From: an uncultured Eubacteriales bacterium
GTDB lineage: Bacteria; Bacillota; Clostridia; Oscillospirales; CAG-272
DNA: 64,000 nucleotides
Reading direction: 5' to 3'
Assembly: GCA_905205065.1 (NCBI GenBank)
Contig: CAJLCI010000006.1
Coordinates: 29,025-93,024, forward strand
Part shown: positions 1 through 8,909 of the stretch, piece by piece
Layout: each line of letters opens with the position of its first letter
How positions within the stretch are numbered: position 1 is the stretch's first letter
The notes under the pieces: generated by a model
What the model was told of the DNA's origin: nothing
What the model saw: the letters and a program-made list of their open reading frames with translations, nothing else
The model's database searches: none
Made by a program: the position numbers and the translations under genes

Positions 1-737
1 CTTCCTTCTTCATCCACCTTGTCATAGCGTTTTATGGTTGTTTCAGAATATTCTTCGTATACAGGATTATAAGTTAATTCTTCAGATATCGCATATCTAT
101 AAATAACATCATGCTTTTTTGAAAAATCTCTCTTGGGGGCAACGCCTCCAGTATATGACCATACGATCTCGTTTCTGAAATTTTGCTCGCCAAATATCTC
201 ATCCAAAAGTATTTTTACATAATGACAAATATGCCAATCCAGATGAACATAAATGGACGCTGTTTCACTCATGACAGACTTAATTGCCATCAGGTTTTCG
301 TACATCCAGTTGAGGTACTTTTCCTTATCCCAAACATCGCCGTACATCTTTTCTTCAAAGGCTTTCAGCTCGTCAATATCAAGTTCCTTTTCGGCTTGTG
401 CAATGGCCTCTGCAACCTTGGGATTACGGCGGATATAAACTTTCTTGGCATAGTCTGCACCGCTGGCAAATGGCGGGTCAATATAAACAAGGTCAACCTG
501 AACGCCTTGCTCTTTCAGATAAGCACAAGCGGAAACACATTCTCCACGGATAATCATATTGCCGTCCGGCTTTTCGCCCACGGTTTCCTGTTTCTCCATT
601 TCATACAAAGGCATACCACGCTGGAGTGTCATTGAAACATCGTCAGCACCCTTGTATTTGAGTACTCTGTTAAAGTTACCGAGCACGGCTTGTCCCTCCA
701 CCGGCTCCGGTATAAATGGTACGTATTTAATCGGCAT
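1..737 (-). CDS. Type III restriction-modification DNA methyltransferase (Mod), 3' end outside window
   Basis: The minus-strand frame is open from an ATG at 737 to the window edge, giving about 245 N-terminal residues. It carries the catalytic motif DLVYIDPPFASGADYA near residues 82-97 (DPPF at 87-90), the signature of N6-adenine/N4-cytosine amino-methyltransferases, and continues with a family-typical block containing WMYENLMAIK and IYVHLDWH. Family knowledge: Mod methylates one strand of an asymmetric site and directs the Res partner. The ATG follows a strong GGAGGT site and overlaps the stop of the upstream gene as TAATG, so translation is coupled. Res lies two genes upstream. The target-recognition and SAM-binding motifs downstream cannot be seen. 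Confidence 0.9.
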   Translation of the reverse strand, partial: MPIKYVPFIPEPVEGQAVLGNFNRVLKYKGADDVSMTLQRGMPLYEMEKQETVGEKPDGNMIIRGECVSACAYLKEQGVQVDLVYIDPPFASGADYAKKVYIRRNPKVAEAIAQAEKELDIDELKAFEEKMYGDVWDKEKYLNWMYENLMAIKSVMSETASIYVHLDWHICHYVKILLDEIFGEQNFRNEIVWSYTGGVAPKRDFSKKHDVIYRYAISEELTYNPVYEEYSETTIKRYDKVDEEG

Positions 738-1576
738 TATACTTGACCTCCGTCATTAGTTGTAATAACCATCCTTATGAGAACTCCGGTTTGGTAAAGC
801 AAAAATTCTAATAATTTTGCATCAACTGCATCATTGTGTTTAGCAATACGATCATTAATGTTTTTATATGCATTAATCAAAGGTTGAAAGAGCCCCAAAA
901 TTCCTGCATCTATACTTTGTGCTCCAAGATGTTTACAAATTTCGTTTTTATTTGTTTCAAGATTTTTTGTATTACCAAGGAATTCCTGAAGAAAAGTTTC
1001 CAATGTTTTTCTAAGATTATCTGCAACATCTCGAATATAGATTCCGTCAGAATATTGCTTCAAAGCTATGCAATAGGTTTTATGTGCTTGAGGATATTCT
1101 CTCAGCCATTCAAGAGGTTCAGACACAAGGGCATCATCGAGTTCTTTAGCACCCTTAGGAAAGATGAAAACACCGTCTTTATCTTCCACCAGTTCGAACT
1201 CTATATGGCTTTCTTTGAGTGCTTTTTGTACTGCGGATAAAATTGATTTTTTATCTGTAGCTTTACCTCCGTAAGTATTTATCAGAGCAACGATACAGGA
1301 CAAAAAATCTTCAAAGGATTTTGTGCGTTTAGAAAGATACAGCCATGCCCTTTGCAAGCCAATCGGATCATTTCCTAAATGTATTTCGAAAATATCAATA
1401 TTGGCAAGTAAATAATCTTCACCAATCATATAAGAGAAATTGATTTCATCTTGTTCCTCAAACGGACAGTTTTCTGCTGATTGCATATAAACACCAATTC
1501 GCTTAATGAACAGTTCTTTTTTATCTTTATCTGTAAAAGATAACCCTAAAGATTTTCTATAATCAATATAGTCCAA
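737..1576 (-). CDS. Unrecognised protein with Abi_C/HEPN-like C-terminus, inside the type III R-M operon
   Basis: A 279-residue, probably cytoplasmic protein with no signal peptide or membrane segment. The N-terminal ~170 residues are not recognised. The last ~90 residues are helical and contain LETFLQEFLGNT, INDRIAKHNDAVDAK and LEFLLYQTGVLIRMV, which resemble from memory the C-terminal domain of abortive-infection (Abi_C) proteins; an RIAKHND segment is compatible with a degenerate HEPN R..H motif. The gene starts 2 bp after res and ends overlapping the mod start, so it is locked into the restriction operon. Inference: an accessory effector or a regulator of the R-M system. Function is not established and the family match is tentative. 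Confidence 0.75.
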   Translation of the reverse strand: MDYIDYRKSLGLSFTDKDKKELFIKRIGVYMQSAENCPFEEQDEINFSYMIGEDYLLANIDIFEIHLGNDPIGLQRAWLYLSKRTKSFEDFLSCIVALINTYGGKATDKKSILSAVQKALKESHIEFELVEDKDGVFIFPKGAKELDDALVSEPLEWLREYPQAHKTYCIALKQYSDGIYIRDVADNLRKTLETFLQEFLGNTKNLETNKNEICKHLGAQSIDAGILGLFQPLINAYKNINDRIAKHNDAVDAKLLEFLLYQTGVLIRMVITTNDGGQV

Positions 1577-1578
1577 AA

Positions 1579-4446
1579 TTATCCCTCCTTAAAAAACTCA
1601 CAAATTTTCTGATGAGTTAATGTCAATCTATCCTTTTCAGGCAATGTATCTTCCAAATACAGATAGTCAAAGCGTTCATATCCAAAAGCTTTGTTATTCT
1701 GTTTAGAAAACTCGGTTTCCATAAAGGTTTTCTTATCCTTAAATGTGGGATCGTTAGCATAAATCTCGCCCTTCGTTTCTACGACAATGATTTTATGAAT
1801 CTTTCCGTCCTTACGCTTGATAATCAGAAAATCGGGTGTGTAAACGCCCACATAGCTCCACTTGCCGCCGTTTTGCTTATAACATTTGATTTTGAATTCA
1901 GTCATAGCACGGTCGCCGTTATAGTAAACCTCCAAGTCGAGATTTTCGATTTCTTCAAAGGACAGAACTTCTTTTAAGAATGTCTGCTCAAAGCTGCTAT
2001 CTGTATGATAGGGGAGATAATGGAATGAGCGATCTTTGTTTTTATGAGATGTATTCTGTACTCGAAGTGTTGCCGCCATAGCTGCATTGCCGGATTCTTC
2101 AAGGAATCGAATGGTGTCTTTCATTTTCGAATCGAGCTTGAGTTTTCCCTTATCGTCTTTGATGATATTATCCGCTACCTTTTGGTCGGGATAGTAGTCT
2201 TGCGGCTTGTCGGTATAAACTTCGGGTGTGAAGTTTGCAATGTTCAAGAGATTTGCTTCTTCAGGAATCAGTTCCTCGGTTGTATTAAAGTCCATCTTGT
2301 CGCAGAAAGCTTTACGAATATTTGCTTCTACCATCTTGCGATTGTATTTCGAACTGTAATAACGGGAGCCGTTCTTTTCGTAAGTGATTTTTTGATATAC
2401 CGAATTTAACTGCTCAGCATACTGCATTAGTTCTTGAACAGCAGGAGAGCCAAAACCGCCTTTCATAATTCTGTATATCCAGGAATTAAAGGTAGCCGGT
2501 TCAGTGCCGTATTCTGTGTCATCAATATGGATACTGGTCTTGCTTTTGTCCATTGATAAATCGGTGGTTTTGATAATGCTGTCTGCAATGCGTGCAGAGT
2601 CAGCCGAAGTTGCAATCGCACTTGCAGGTTCCGCCTTTTCTATGGTTAGAGTATCATAATTGATTTTAAGCTGATAAAAGTCAACCTTTGGCAACTTTAA
2701 ACGAGACATACGGTTATATCTTTTTAGCGGTGTTTTACTATTATCAGCAGAAGAAAATTCTTTGAGAGAAATGTGATGCTGCTGTTCAAGCTGCATATTC
2801 AGCTTGTCTGCATTACTTTCGTTCAGATAGATAAGCGCTGTTTCGGGCATACCTTTTATAATCTGACGCAAACAGCGGCAGGAGGTTTGCAAAACCATAT
2901 TCGTAGGGCAATCTCCCTCTTGAGAGAGGATAATACCGGTAAGACTGCGGCAATCCCAGCCTTCTTTTCCGATTTGAACGAGCAGGACAATGCGAATCTT
3001 AGAAATGGACTTGTCCAGAATATCAAACTGCATTTGGCTGTCGGCAGGCATTTTATACTGCTTATTCCCCTTGTGAAATTTGAGTATTACATCTGTTCCC
3101 AAACCGTATTCTGCAACAATACGAGATACCAACGGATAGACTTTTTCCTCCAACTTTTCGATAGTACCGCAATAAATACCGAGCTTAGCTGTCAAGCCAT
3201 TGGCATAAACGATATCCTTATATGTATCAAGGAACTCACGAACACCTTTTTCAATAATCAAACTACTGTCAGCGATATCTGCAATCTTAACGACAGGACG
3301 TTTTAGAAAATTACCTACGCCGTCAATAAGAGGATAGTAATAAACGATATTTGTGATCTCAGCCGTACCCACAGAAAGAGAATCTACGACTTTGAACTTC
3401 TCTGTTTTTTCAAGATAAGGCGTGCCGGAAAAGCCGATAACAGAGTTTACAGTATGATTCTGTGCCCATTTTGTAACAACGGCACGAAGTTTTATTTCGT
3501 CACTAACTGCGTGATGCACTTCATCAATGAAAATGGAAAGGGACGGCAATTTGCAGATAAGGTTGCGAAGTTCGTTTGCTCGTCTATCTTTTTCATCGTC
3601 ACTTTCTTCGAACAGACTAATTTGACCATTCTTTTCCTGAATTCTGTCGAGAATGACTTTTTCTGCATTGGTAACAGCAACTAATCCAAACAATTCAGAA
3701 AGCGGCTGGTGATTGGCAATTTTCTGCACGTTAGGGTTTTTGGTTTTGTTCGACTTATTTGCGGTTTTGCTCTGATCCAGCACTTCAAAAGAGATAATGC
3801 GCTTAATGTCGGTTGCCGCAGGTTCAGGTATAATCCACGAAGGGTTAAAGTTTTGAATTGTTTTCAGACTCGGAACAACAGAGGATTTTAAACCCGACGG
3901 AGCAAAAATGATAAAGTTGTGAGCGAACGCAGGATTTTTCGGCTCGTTAATAGCAAAGTACAAATCAAGATAGATAAACGCTGCCATCAGATAGGTTTTA
4001 CCTGCACCCATAGGCAAACTGAACAGATAGTCGGTGTATGAAACGCCGTAAAAAGCATTACGGAAGAAACTGTCATAGTTAATGCTTGACGGATCTTTCT
4101 TGATTTGCTTTTCAAGCTTTTCGGAAACTTGTTCACCTCTGTCGTTGGTAAGACGAGAATATTCAAACAAAGCAGTAGCGGCGGGATTATCTTCTAAGTA
4201 CTCACGGGTTGCAGTAGATAACTCTATATCATTCAAATTGATAGAGTTAAATGAGCCGTATCTGAACAAGAACTCCAGCGGCTTACATTCACAACTGATT
4301 TTAAGGAACAGATAAACTTTGATAGCTTCAATCTGAGCATCTCGCATTTGTCCGGTTTTCTCTATATATTCAATTAAATTATGAACAGTGCATTGCTCTG
4401 AGTTGTACCACTCGTTGCACTTGTTTTCAATCATTTTATAGAACAT
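1579..4446 (-). CDS. Type III restriction enzyme Res subunit (DEAD/DEAH helicase-nuclease)
   Basis: 955 residues, the usual size for Res. Superfamily 2 helicase motifs are visible in order: Walker A LPMGAGKT (about 144-151), motif II DEVH (about 308-311), motif III SGTP (about 340-343), a GKEGWDCRSL segment, and a motif VI-like QTSCRCLRQ. The C-terminus has a PD-(D/E)xK nuclease signature, YTPDFLII followed by VVETKGE, so ATP-driven translocation and cleavage both look intact. It starts 108 bp downstream of the DUF234 ATPase gene and is followed after 2 bp by the Abi-like gene, then mod. The order res-x-mod is the reverse of the classical mod-res order. Acts on DNA in the cytoplasm together with Mod. 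Confidence 0.92.
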   Translation of the reverse strand: MFYKMIENKCNEWYNSEQCTVHNLIEYIEKTGQMRDAQIEAIKVYLFLKISCECKPLEFLFRYGSFNSINLNDIELSTATREYLEDNPAATALFEYSRLTNDRGEQVSEKLEKQIKKDPSSINYDSFFRNAFYGVSYTDYLFSLPMGAGKTYLMAAFIYLDLYFAINEPKNPAFAHNFIIFAPSGLKSSVVPSLKTIQNFNPSWIIPEPAATDIKRIISFEVLDQSKTANKSNKTKNPNVQKIANHQPLSELFGLVAVTNAEKVILDRIQEKNGQISLFEESDDEKDRRANELRNLICKLPSLSIFIDEVHHAVSDEIKLRAVVTKWAQNHTVNSVIGFSGTPYLEKTEKFKVVDSLSVGTAEITNIVYYYPLIDGVGNFLKRPVVKIADIADSSLIIEKGVREFLDTYKDIVYANGLTAKLGIYCGTIEKLEEKVYPLVSRIVAEYGLGTDVILKFHKGNKQYKMPADSQMQFDILDKSISKIRIVLLVQIGKEGWDCRSLTGIILSQEGDCPTNMVLQTSCRCLRQIIKGMPETALIYLNESNADKLNMQLEQQHHISLKEFSSADNSKTPLKRYNRMSRLKLPKVDFYQLKINYDTLTIEKAEPASAIATSADSARIADSIIKTTDLSMDKSKTSIHIDDTEYGTEPATFNSWIYRIMKGGFGSPAVQELMQYAEQLNSVYQKITYEKNGSRYYSSKYNRKMVEANIRKAFCDKMDFNTTEELIPEEANLLNIANFTPEVYTDKPQDYYPDQKVADNIIKDDKGKLKLDSKMKDTIRFLEESGNAAMAATLRVQNTSHKNKDRSFHYLPYHTDSSFEQTFLKEVLSFEEIENLDLEVYYNGDRAMTEFKIKCYKQNGGKWSYVGVYTPDFLIIKRKDGKIHKIIVVETKGEIYANDPTFKDKKTFMETEFSKQNNKAFGYERFDYLYLEDTLPEKDRLTLTHQKICEFFKEG

Positions 4447-4554
4447 TCTGTTTCTCCTGTAATAAGCGTTTTAATTACACACATACAAATTTCGCACCGA
4501 TAGCATTAATGGATATGGGCTTGAAGAAAAGATAACTGCGGGATAATAACGCTA

Positions 4555-5943
4555 TTACGCTTTTAATATATCCTCATAGGTAACGAGCGTTACATTGCCC
4601 ATCTTATTTGCTCTGTCGATACAGCCTTTGGTAAAGCCTGTTTTTGCAAAGAGATAAAAATGCGTTTTCTTGTAGCTAAACAGGGTGCTGCGCTCCACAA
4701 GGGTTTCAAGAATGCCAAGGTCAACCTTTTCGTTAGTCCACTTGCACTCACCGAATAAGGCTGAATCTTTATCCGTTCCCATAATGTCGATTTCTTCTTG
4801 GGTTTTAGTTTTGGAATTTGCTCCCCACCAACGACCGAGCTCGGTGAAACTCACCGCACATTTGCCTTCAAGAAGCAGCTTCCAAAGGTACTGTTTACAA
4901 ATATCCTCAAAAACGCTGCCCATATAAGAGGAAAGTTCGGGAGCGATGCGGCTGTATGCCAAGTCAGTTGCTCCACGGGAAATAACCGAAGTGTTTTCCG
5001 GCACAAAGCGATACCAAAAACGGAACATATTATCCTCGATAGAGTAAATCGTCTTGCGAGTGGATTTTTCACCGTAAGGCGATTCTTTTTTTACAATGCC
5101 GAGTGTAATCAGGTTTTTGATATAGGTGGCGCACACGCTCGTATCTTCATCAATCTTATTAGAAATTTCATTCATCTTGGACGAACCGGTGGCAATAGCA
5201 GTAATAACCGCATTATAAATTGCAGGCTCACGCACCTCTTGTTTTAAGAGATTGTTTGGTTCTTCAAATATAGAAGAGGATGGATTAAGGTGCGTATTTT
5301 TTATGTTTTCTTCAATAGAAAGCTTATCGTCAAGCTGTATAAGATATTGGGGCGTCCCGCCCATAATGCCGTATGCCAAAGCCTTATCCTCGTCAGAGAA
5401 ATTTTTAAAATAACGGCAAACCTCTGAAAATTCAAAAGGTTTGATTTTAAATTGTGCCGTTCTTCTTCCGTAAAGGGGCGCTTTATATGCCAAAACATGA
5501 TCTTCCATGTAGGACATAGAAGAACCGCAAAGAATTAAGAACAGCTTTGATGTGTCTTTGTTCTTATCAATCAAAAGTTGAAGTGTAGAAGCAAGGCTCT
5601 TGGACGCACGGGCGACATAAGGGTATTCGTCAATTACAAGCACAATCCTTTTGGTCTTGGCAAGCTCGAAAACGTATTCAAGTGCCGCTTGAAAATTATT
5701 AAAGGAAGCCCCGGTTGCAAGACCTGTATTGTATTCCATAATGCAGCTTGAAAAGTTATCAAGATTCTGCTTTGCATTGGTTTCAACGCCGGTAAAGAAA
5801 ATATTATCCTTATCATTTACAAATTCGTTGATGAGTGCAGTTTTACCCACACGGCGGCGACCGTAAATAACAGCAAACTCAAATTTATCGGAATTATAGA
5901 GCCTGTTTAATGTATTAAGCTCGTTTTCTCTTCCTATGAACAT
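4555..5943 (-). CDS. ATP-binding protein, archaeal-ATPase/DUF234 family
   Basis: 462 residues. The N-terminus MFIGRENELNTLNRL is typical of the family, followed by Walker A YGRRRVGKT (about 27-35) and Walker B VLVIDEYPYV (about 101-110). The middle holds a winged-helix-like region. The C-terminal DUF234 part contains EEIDIMG and LFGECKW, a PD-(D/E)xK-like pattern, so it may be a nuclease. Such proteins are common in mobile or defence neighbourhoods, but their biochemical role is poorly defined. The start is set by AGGGAGGTTCACCT just before the ATG. It is the first gene after a near-consensus promoter and reads toward res, so it may lead the restriction operon, although the 108-bp gap leaves room for a separate res promoter. 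Confidence 0.85.
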   Translation of the reverse strand: MFIGRENELNTLNRLYNSDKFEFAVIYGRRRVGKTALINEFVNDKDNIFFTGVETNAKQNLDNFSSCIMEYNTGLATGASFNNFQAALEYVFELAKTKRIVLVIDEYPYVARASKSLASTLQLLIDKNKDTSKLFLILCGSSMSYMEDHVLAYKAPLYGRRTAQFKIKPFEFSEVCRYFKNFSDEDKALAYGIMGGTPQYLIQLDDKLSIEENIKNTHLNPSSSIFEEPNNLLKQEVREPAIYNAVITAIATGSSKMNEISNKIDEDTSVCATYIKNLITLGIVKKESPYGEKSTRKTIYSIEDNMFRFWYRFVPENTSVISRGATDLAYSRIAPELSSYMGSVFEDICKQYLWKLLLEGKCAVSFTELGRWWGANSKTKTQEEIDIMGTDKDSALFGECKWTNEKVDLGILETLVERSTLFSYKKTHFYLFAKTGFTKGCIDRANKMGNVTLVTYEDILKA

Positions 5944-5989
5944 AGGTGAACCTCCCTATATAGAAAATTCGTATTTTACGATTTACTTA

Positions 5990-6018
5990 ATTATACTTCA
6001 CAACAGCGCAATAGTCAA
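5990..6018 (-). promoter_or_regulatory. Sigma-A promoter of the DUF234 ATPase/R-M operon
   Basis: On the minus strand, TTGACT (6013-6018) and TATAAT (5990-5995) are separated by exactly 17 bp. The ATPase start codon lies about 47 bp downstream. Three ATTTACTWWA boxes at 5981-5990, 6032-6041 and 6048-6057 flank or touch the promoter and could be operator sites. Confidence 0.75.
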
Positions 6019-6215
6019 TACCTATTTTAAAATTTACTTTATTATGATTTACTAAATTTCAAAACACGATAAATTGAGCGTATAATTTTTCGTAAGGGAG
6101 TTTTATAGGACAGTAAAATATGATATAATTATTTTCAGAAATCAGGAACAATTTAATGTTTCTTCCGTCGTTAAATTTATAGAGGACACTATCCTCTGGA
6201 AAGGAGGCAACAAAA

Positions 6216-6458
6216 ATGCCGTTAATGTTAAAAAGACGGGACGGCTCGGTTACGCCGTTTCGCCACTCGGAGTATATTCCGCTTTACTATTTTATCCCCA
6301 AAAGCATTTTAAGAAGGTGCGGAGCATAACTAAACGCTATCCCACGAAACCCACGCAAAATCTTTTTTGATCCTGCAGCTTGTGAGTTAATTAAAAGCGA
6401 TTTATTTATGCTTCTGATTTATGATGCAACCGCATGTTTGAAAGTATATGGGATATGA
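6216..6458 (+). CDS. Small ORF with strong ribosome site, unrecognised
   Basis: An ATG at 6216 follows GGAAAGGAGGCAACAAAA, an excellent ribosome site. The peptide begins MPLMLKRRDGSVTPFRHSEY and continues basic and aromatic-rich. I recognise no family. The 3' end is uncertain: a single-base difference in the A/T-rich stretch around 6355-6370 would end the frame near 6370 instead of 6458. It could be a real small gene or the 5' remnant of a larger deleted one next to the defence island. Confidence 0.22.
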
Positions 6459-6824
6459 TGAGTATATGGAAATATTCTCAGACTACGATCCTTGGAAGCT
6501 TGCTCATTGCACCAGAAGTATAACACGGCACTAATTTATTTAAGCTTAAGCTGAAAAAGCTTCGCAAACCCCAGCGTTCTTCCTTTTATCCCACTTCAAA
6601 ACCCGCTTAATCCCTTTATTTATCACACTTTTTCTTTTTTTATCTTTCTGTTTCAGTCGCACCTAAAGTCTGTAATTGCACTGGAAAACCGAAAGAAAAA
6701 GAGAAAGAAAGAGAACTTTTTAGACCCAAATTAAAGTCCGAAAATCTCATAAAAACTTGACCCTATGATGAGAAAAACGGAGAGAAAATTTGAGAAAAAG
6801 AGATAAAAAGCGGAGGGTCAAATT

Positions 6825-6950
6825 GTGAGAAAATCGGAAATAGAGAGGATAAAAAAGTTTGCCCCTTGCAGGCTAAAAGGGTTTGCCTGGGAACAAATAT
6901 TTGTTTTTGAGAAAAGCCAATTTGAAAAAATAAGGCAAAATCGAATATAA
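6825..6950 (+). CDS. Candidate 41-codon ORF ahead of a strong terminator
   Basis: A GTG at 6825 is preceded by GCGGAGGGTCAAATT, a good ribosome site, and the frame stops at 6948-6950, seven bases before a strong intrinsic terminator. The peptide is basic and rich in K, F and E (KFAPCRLKGFAWEQ). No family is recognised. The pairing of ribosome site, ORF and terminator supports a transcribed unit, but the peptide itself is unproven. Confidence 0.3.
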   Translation: MRKSEIERIKKFAPCRLKGFAWEQIFVFEKSQFEKIRQNRI

Positions 6951-6956
6951 AGATCA

Positions 6957-6993
6957 AACCTTGCAGGGAAATCCTGCAAGGTTTTTTATTTTT
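6957..6993 (+). terminator. Strong intrinsic terminator
   Basis: Perfect 11-bp stem AACCTTGCAGG (6957-6967) / CCTGCAAGGTT (6973-6983) with a 5-nt loop, followed by a T-rich tail on the plus strand. It closes a plus-strand transcript from the 6.2-6.95 kb region, where no sizeable gene is recognised. Confidence 0.85.
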
Positions 6994-7328
6994 AATCCTA
7001 AGATACAATCAATGCTCGAAAATTTCCGATACAGAAATTAACGAATAATTTTTTCCGCATAATTAATTTGTATAAATTTTAATGATATAATTATCTAAAA
7101 TAATTGCGCATAATATTAATATAGAAATCAAAGTATAATAACAGTCCCGTAATGGTAAATAAGTTAAAATAAATAAGAATAAATTTTAAGCCATTGCAGT
7201 CATGCCGGGATAAATTTGTAAAGATATGTTTAAAATAAAAAACATATTTCCTAACTGATAAATTTCTAACATATCAGAATTGTCGAAGATGAATAAATTA
7301 TTAACATGTGAAAAAGGAGCGGATATTT
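6994..7328. other. AT-rich spacer upstream of the alpha/beta hydrolase
   Basis: No gene is seen. The stretch is very AT-rich with several TATAAT-like hexamers (for example around 7084-7090 and 7133-7139), one of which presumably serves the hydrolase at 7329. No structured leader was recognised. Confidence 0.5.
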
Positions 7329-8267
7329 ATGAAAAAAGAAGAATTATCATTAAAGAGCGTTTATGATAATCTTCCTCTTGGTATCACCGTTCGCACTCCG
7401 GATCAGTCTCCGACAGGAATCATTCAATTTGTGCACGGCATGTCCGAACACCGCGGACGTTATCATGACATCATGGAGTATTTTACTCAGATTGGATATG
7501 TAACCGTCATTCACGACCACCGCGGTCATGGAGAGAGTGTAATCCATCCGAATGATTATGGATATTTTTATAAAAACGGCGCCTATGCAATTGTTGAGGA
7601 TGCTCATCAGATTACACTTTACATTAAAAATCGTTTTCCTGATCTGCCGCTCGTACTGCTTGGGCACAGTATGGGTTCTATGGTAGTACGCTGCTATACC
7701 CGAAAATATGATAAAGATATTGACGGACTGATAGTCTGCGGTTCGCCGAGCCGCAACGCTATGGCAAAACTCGGTTTGTTTTTGGTAAGCATAATGCGAA
7801 TAATTAAGGGAGAGTATTATCGAAGCAAGCTTGTACAAAAAATTGCTTTCGGTGCTTTTAATCGCAATATACAAAATCCAACAAGTGAAAATTCTTGGAT
7901 TTGCAGTAACGAAGAGGTTGTTCGGGAATATGATAATGATTCCAGATGCGGATTTATTTTTACCTTAAATGGTTTTGCCGCCTTGTTTAAACTAATGATA
8001 TGCACATATAGGAAAAAAGGATGGACATTGAACAAACCGTCACTTCCAATTCTTTTTATAGCCGGAGAACAGGATCCTTGCATTGTAAATCGCAAAGAGT
8101 TTGAACAAGCCGCCGCATTTATGAGTGAACGCGGATATAAAAACTGTGAAAAAAAGCTGTATTCCGAAATGCGTCATGAAATCCTGAATGAAAACGGAAA
8201 AGAAGCGGTATGGAACGATATTAAGCTTTGGATAGAAAAACAGCATCTTAATTTATGTGATAAATAA
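7329..8267 (+). CDS. Alpha/beta hydrolase, monoacylglycerol lipase/lysophospholipase-like
   Basis: 312 residues with the alpha/beta-hydrolase hallmarks: oxyanion-region FVHGMSEHRGRY, the DHRGHGES strand, and nucleophile elbow LLGHSMGSM (GxSxG). A late Asp (AGEQDPC) and His (MRHEIL) complete a Ser-Asp-His triad. There is no signal peptide, so it is cytoplasmic. Family members (COG2267) hydrolyse monoacylglycerols or related lipid and short-chain esters; the substrate here is unknown. I chose the ATG at 7329 rather than the upstream in-frame GTG at 7308 because AAAAAGGAG lies 9-10 bp before it. It is probably transcribed alone or with the kinase 56 bp downstream. Confidence 0.88.
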   Translation: MKKEELSLKSVYDNLPLGITVRTPDQSPTGIIQFVHGMSEHRGRYHDIMEYFTQIGYVTVIHDHRGHGESVIHPNDYGYFYKNGAYAIVEDAHQITLYIKNRFPDLPLVLLGHSMGSMVVRCYTRKYDKDIDGLIVCGSPSRNAMAKLGLFLVSIMRIIKGEYYRSKLVQKIAFGAFNRNIQNPTSENSWICSNEEVVREYDNDSRCGFIFTLNGFAALFKLMICTYRKKGWTLNKPSLPILFIAGEQDPCIVNRKEFEQAAAFMSERGYKNCEKKLYSEMRHEILNENGKEAVWNDIKLWIEKQHLNLCDK

Positions 8268-8323
8268 AATCTTATTGCAAAGCATGTATTGTTCAAGTAA
8301 TGGATTATCAGAAAGAGCGTTAA

Positions 8324-8836
8324 ATGTCATTGAAAAATCTTTATATAATCGGCGGAACAATGGGAGTAGGAAAAACCACAACATGCCGGATTTTAAAAAA
8401 TCAGCTTAAAAACAGCGCGTTTCTGGACGGAGATTGGTGCTGGGATATGAATCCGTTTTCCGTTACCGATGAAACAAAGAAAATGGTTCTTGATAACATA
8501 TGTTATGTTCTGAATAATTTTATTAAGTGCAGTATATTTGAAAATATCATATTCTGCTGGGTTCTGCATGAACAAAGTATCATCGACACTATAATGTCAA
8601 AATTAAATTTGACAGGTGTAAAAACTATATCCGTTTCACTTGTATGCAGAGAAGAAAAACTGCGTGAAAGGCTATACAAAGATGTGCGCGCTGAAATACG
8701 CAAGTCGGACGTAATCGATAGAAGCATACAAAGAGCACCGCTGTACGAAAAGTTAAATACATATAAAATAAACGTTTCTGATATTTCGGCGGAGGAAGCC
8801 GCTAAACAGATAAAAGAGCTTACTCAAATATTATAA
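8324..8836 (+). CDS. P-loop nucleotide kinase-like ATPase
   Basis: 170 residues beginning with a core beta-strand and Walker A, IIGGTMGVGKTTT, the glycine-rich loop of small-molecule and nucleotide kinases. LDGDWCWDMNPF is a candidate substrate-binding strand, and the later arginines in REEKLRERLYKDVR fit a lid region. Size and architecture match the AAA_33/gluconate-kinase-like fold. The substrate is unknown. Only a weak purine-rich ribosome site (AGAAAGAG) precedes the ATG. It sits between the hydrolase and the DUF1538 operon with no evident functional link. Confidence 0.8.
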   Translation: MSLKNLYIIGGTMGVGKTTTCRILKNQLKNSAFLDGDWCWDMNPFSVTDETKKMVLDNICYVLNNFIKCSIFENIIFCWVLHEQSIIDTIMSKLNLTGVKTISVSLVCREEKLRERLYKDVRAEIRKSDVIDRSIQRAPLYEKLNTYKINVSDISAEEAAKQIKELTQIL

Positions 8837-8909
8837 ATAATAAGATATAATAAAATAAATATAGTTTGTAATTTTTAATACAAATAAATTTTAGAAAGGA
8901 GTATGAAAT

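Noticed and set aside
183..635. 150-residue plus-strand ORF over the mod gene
   Set aside because: It is the antisense shadow of the methyltransferase frame, has no ribosome site or family motif, and the opposite strand carries clear DPPF coding.
6763..7008. 81-residue minus-strand ORF in the 6.8-7.0 kb spacer
   Set aside because: Low-complexity, Phe/Ser/Lys-rich translation through the terminator stem, no ribosome site, no family.
8896..8909. ATG at 8904 as start of the DUF1538 gene
   Set aside because: The frame from that ATG stops within four codons; the TTG at 8910 continues the whole protein and has a correctly placed GGAG.
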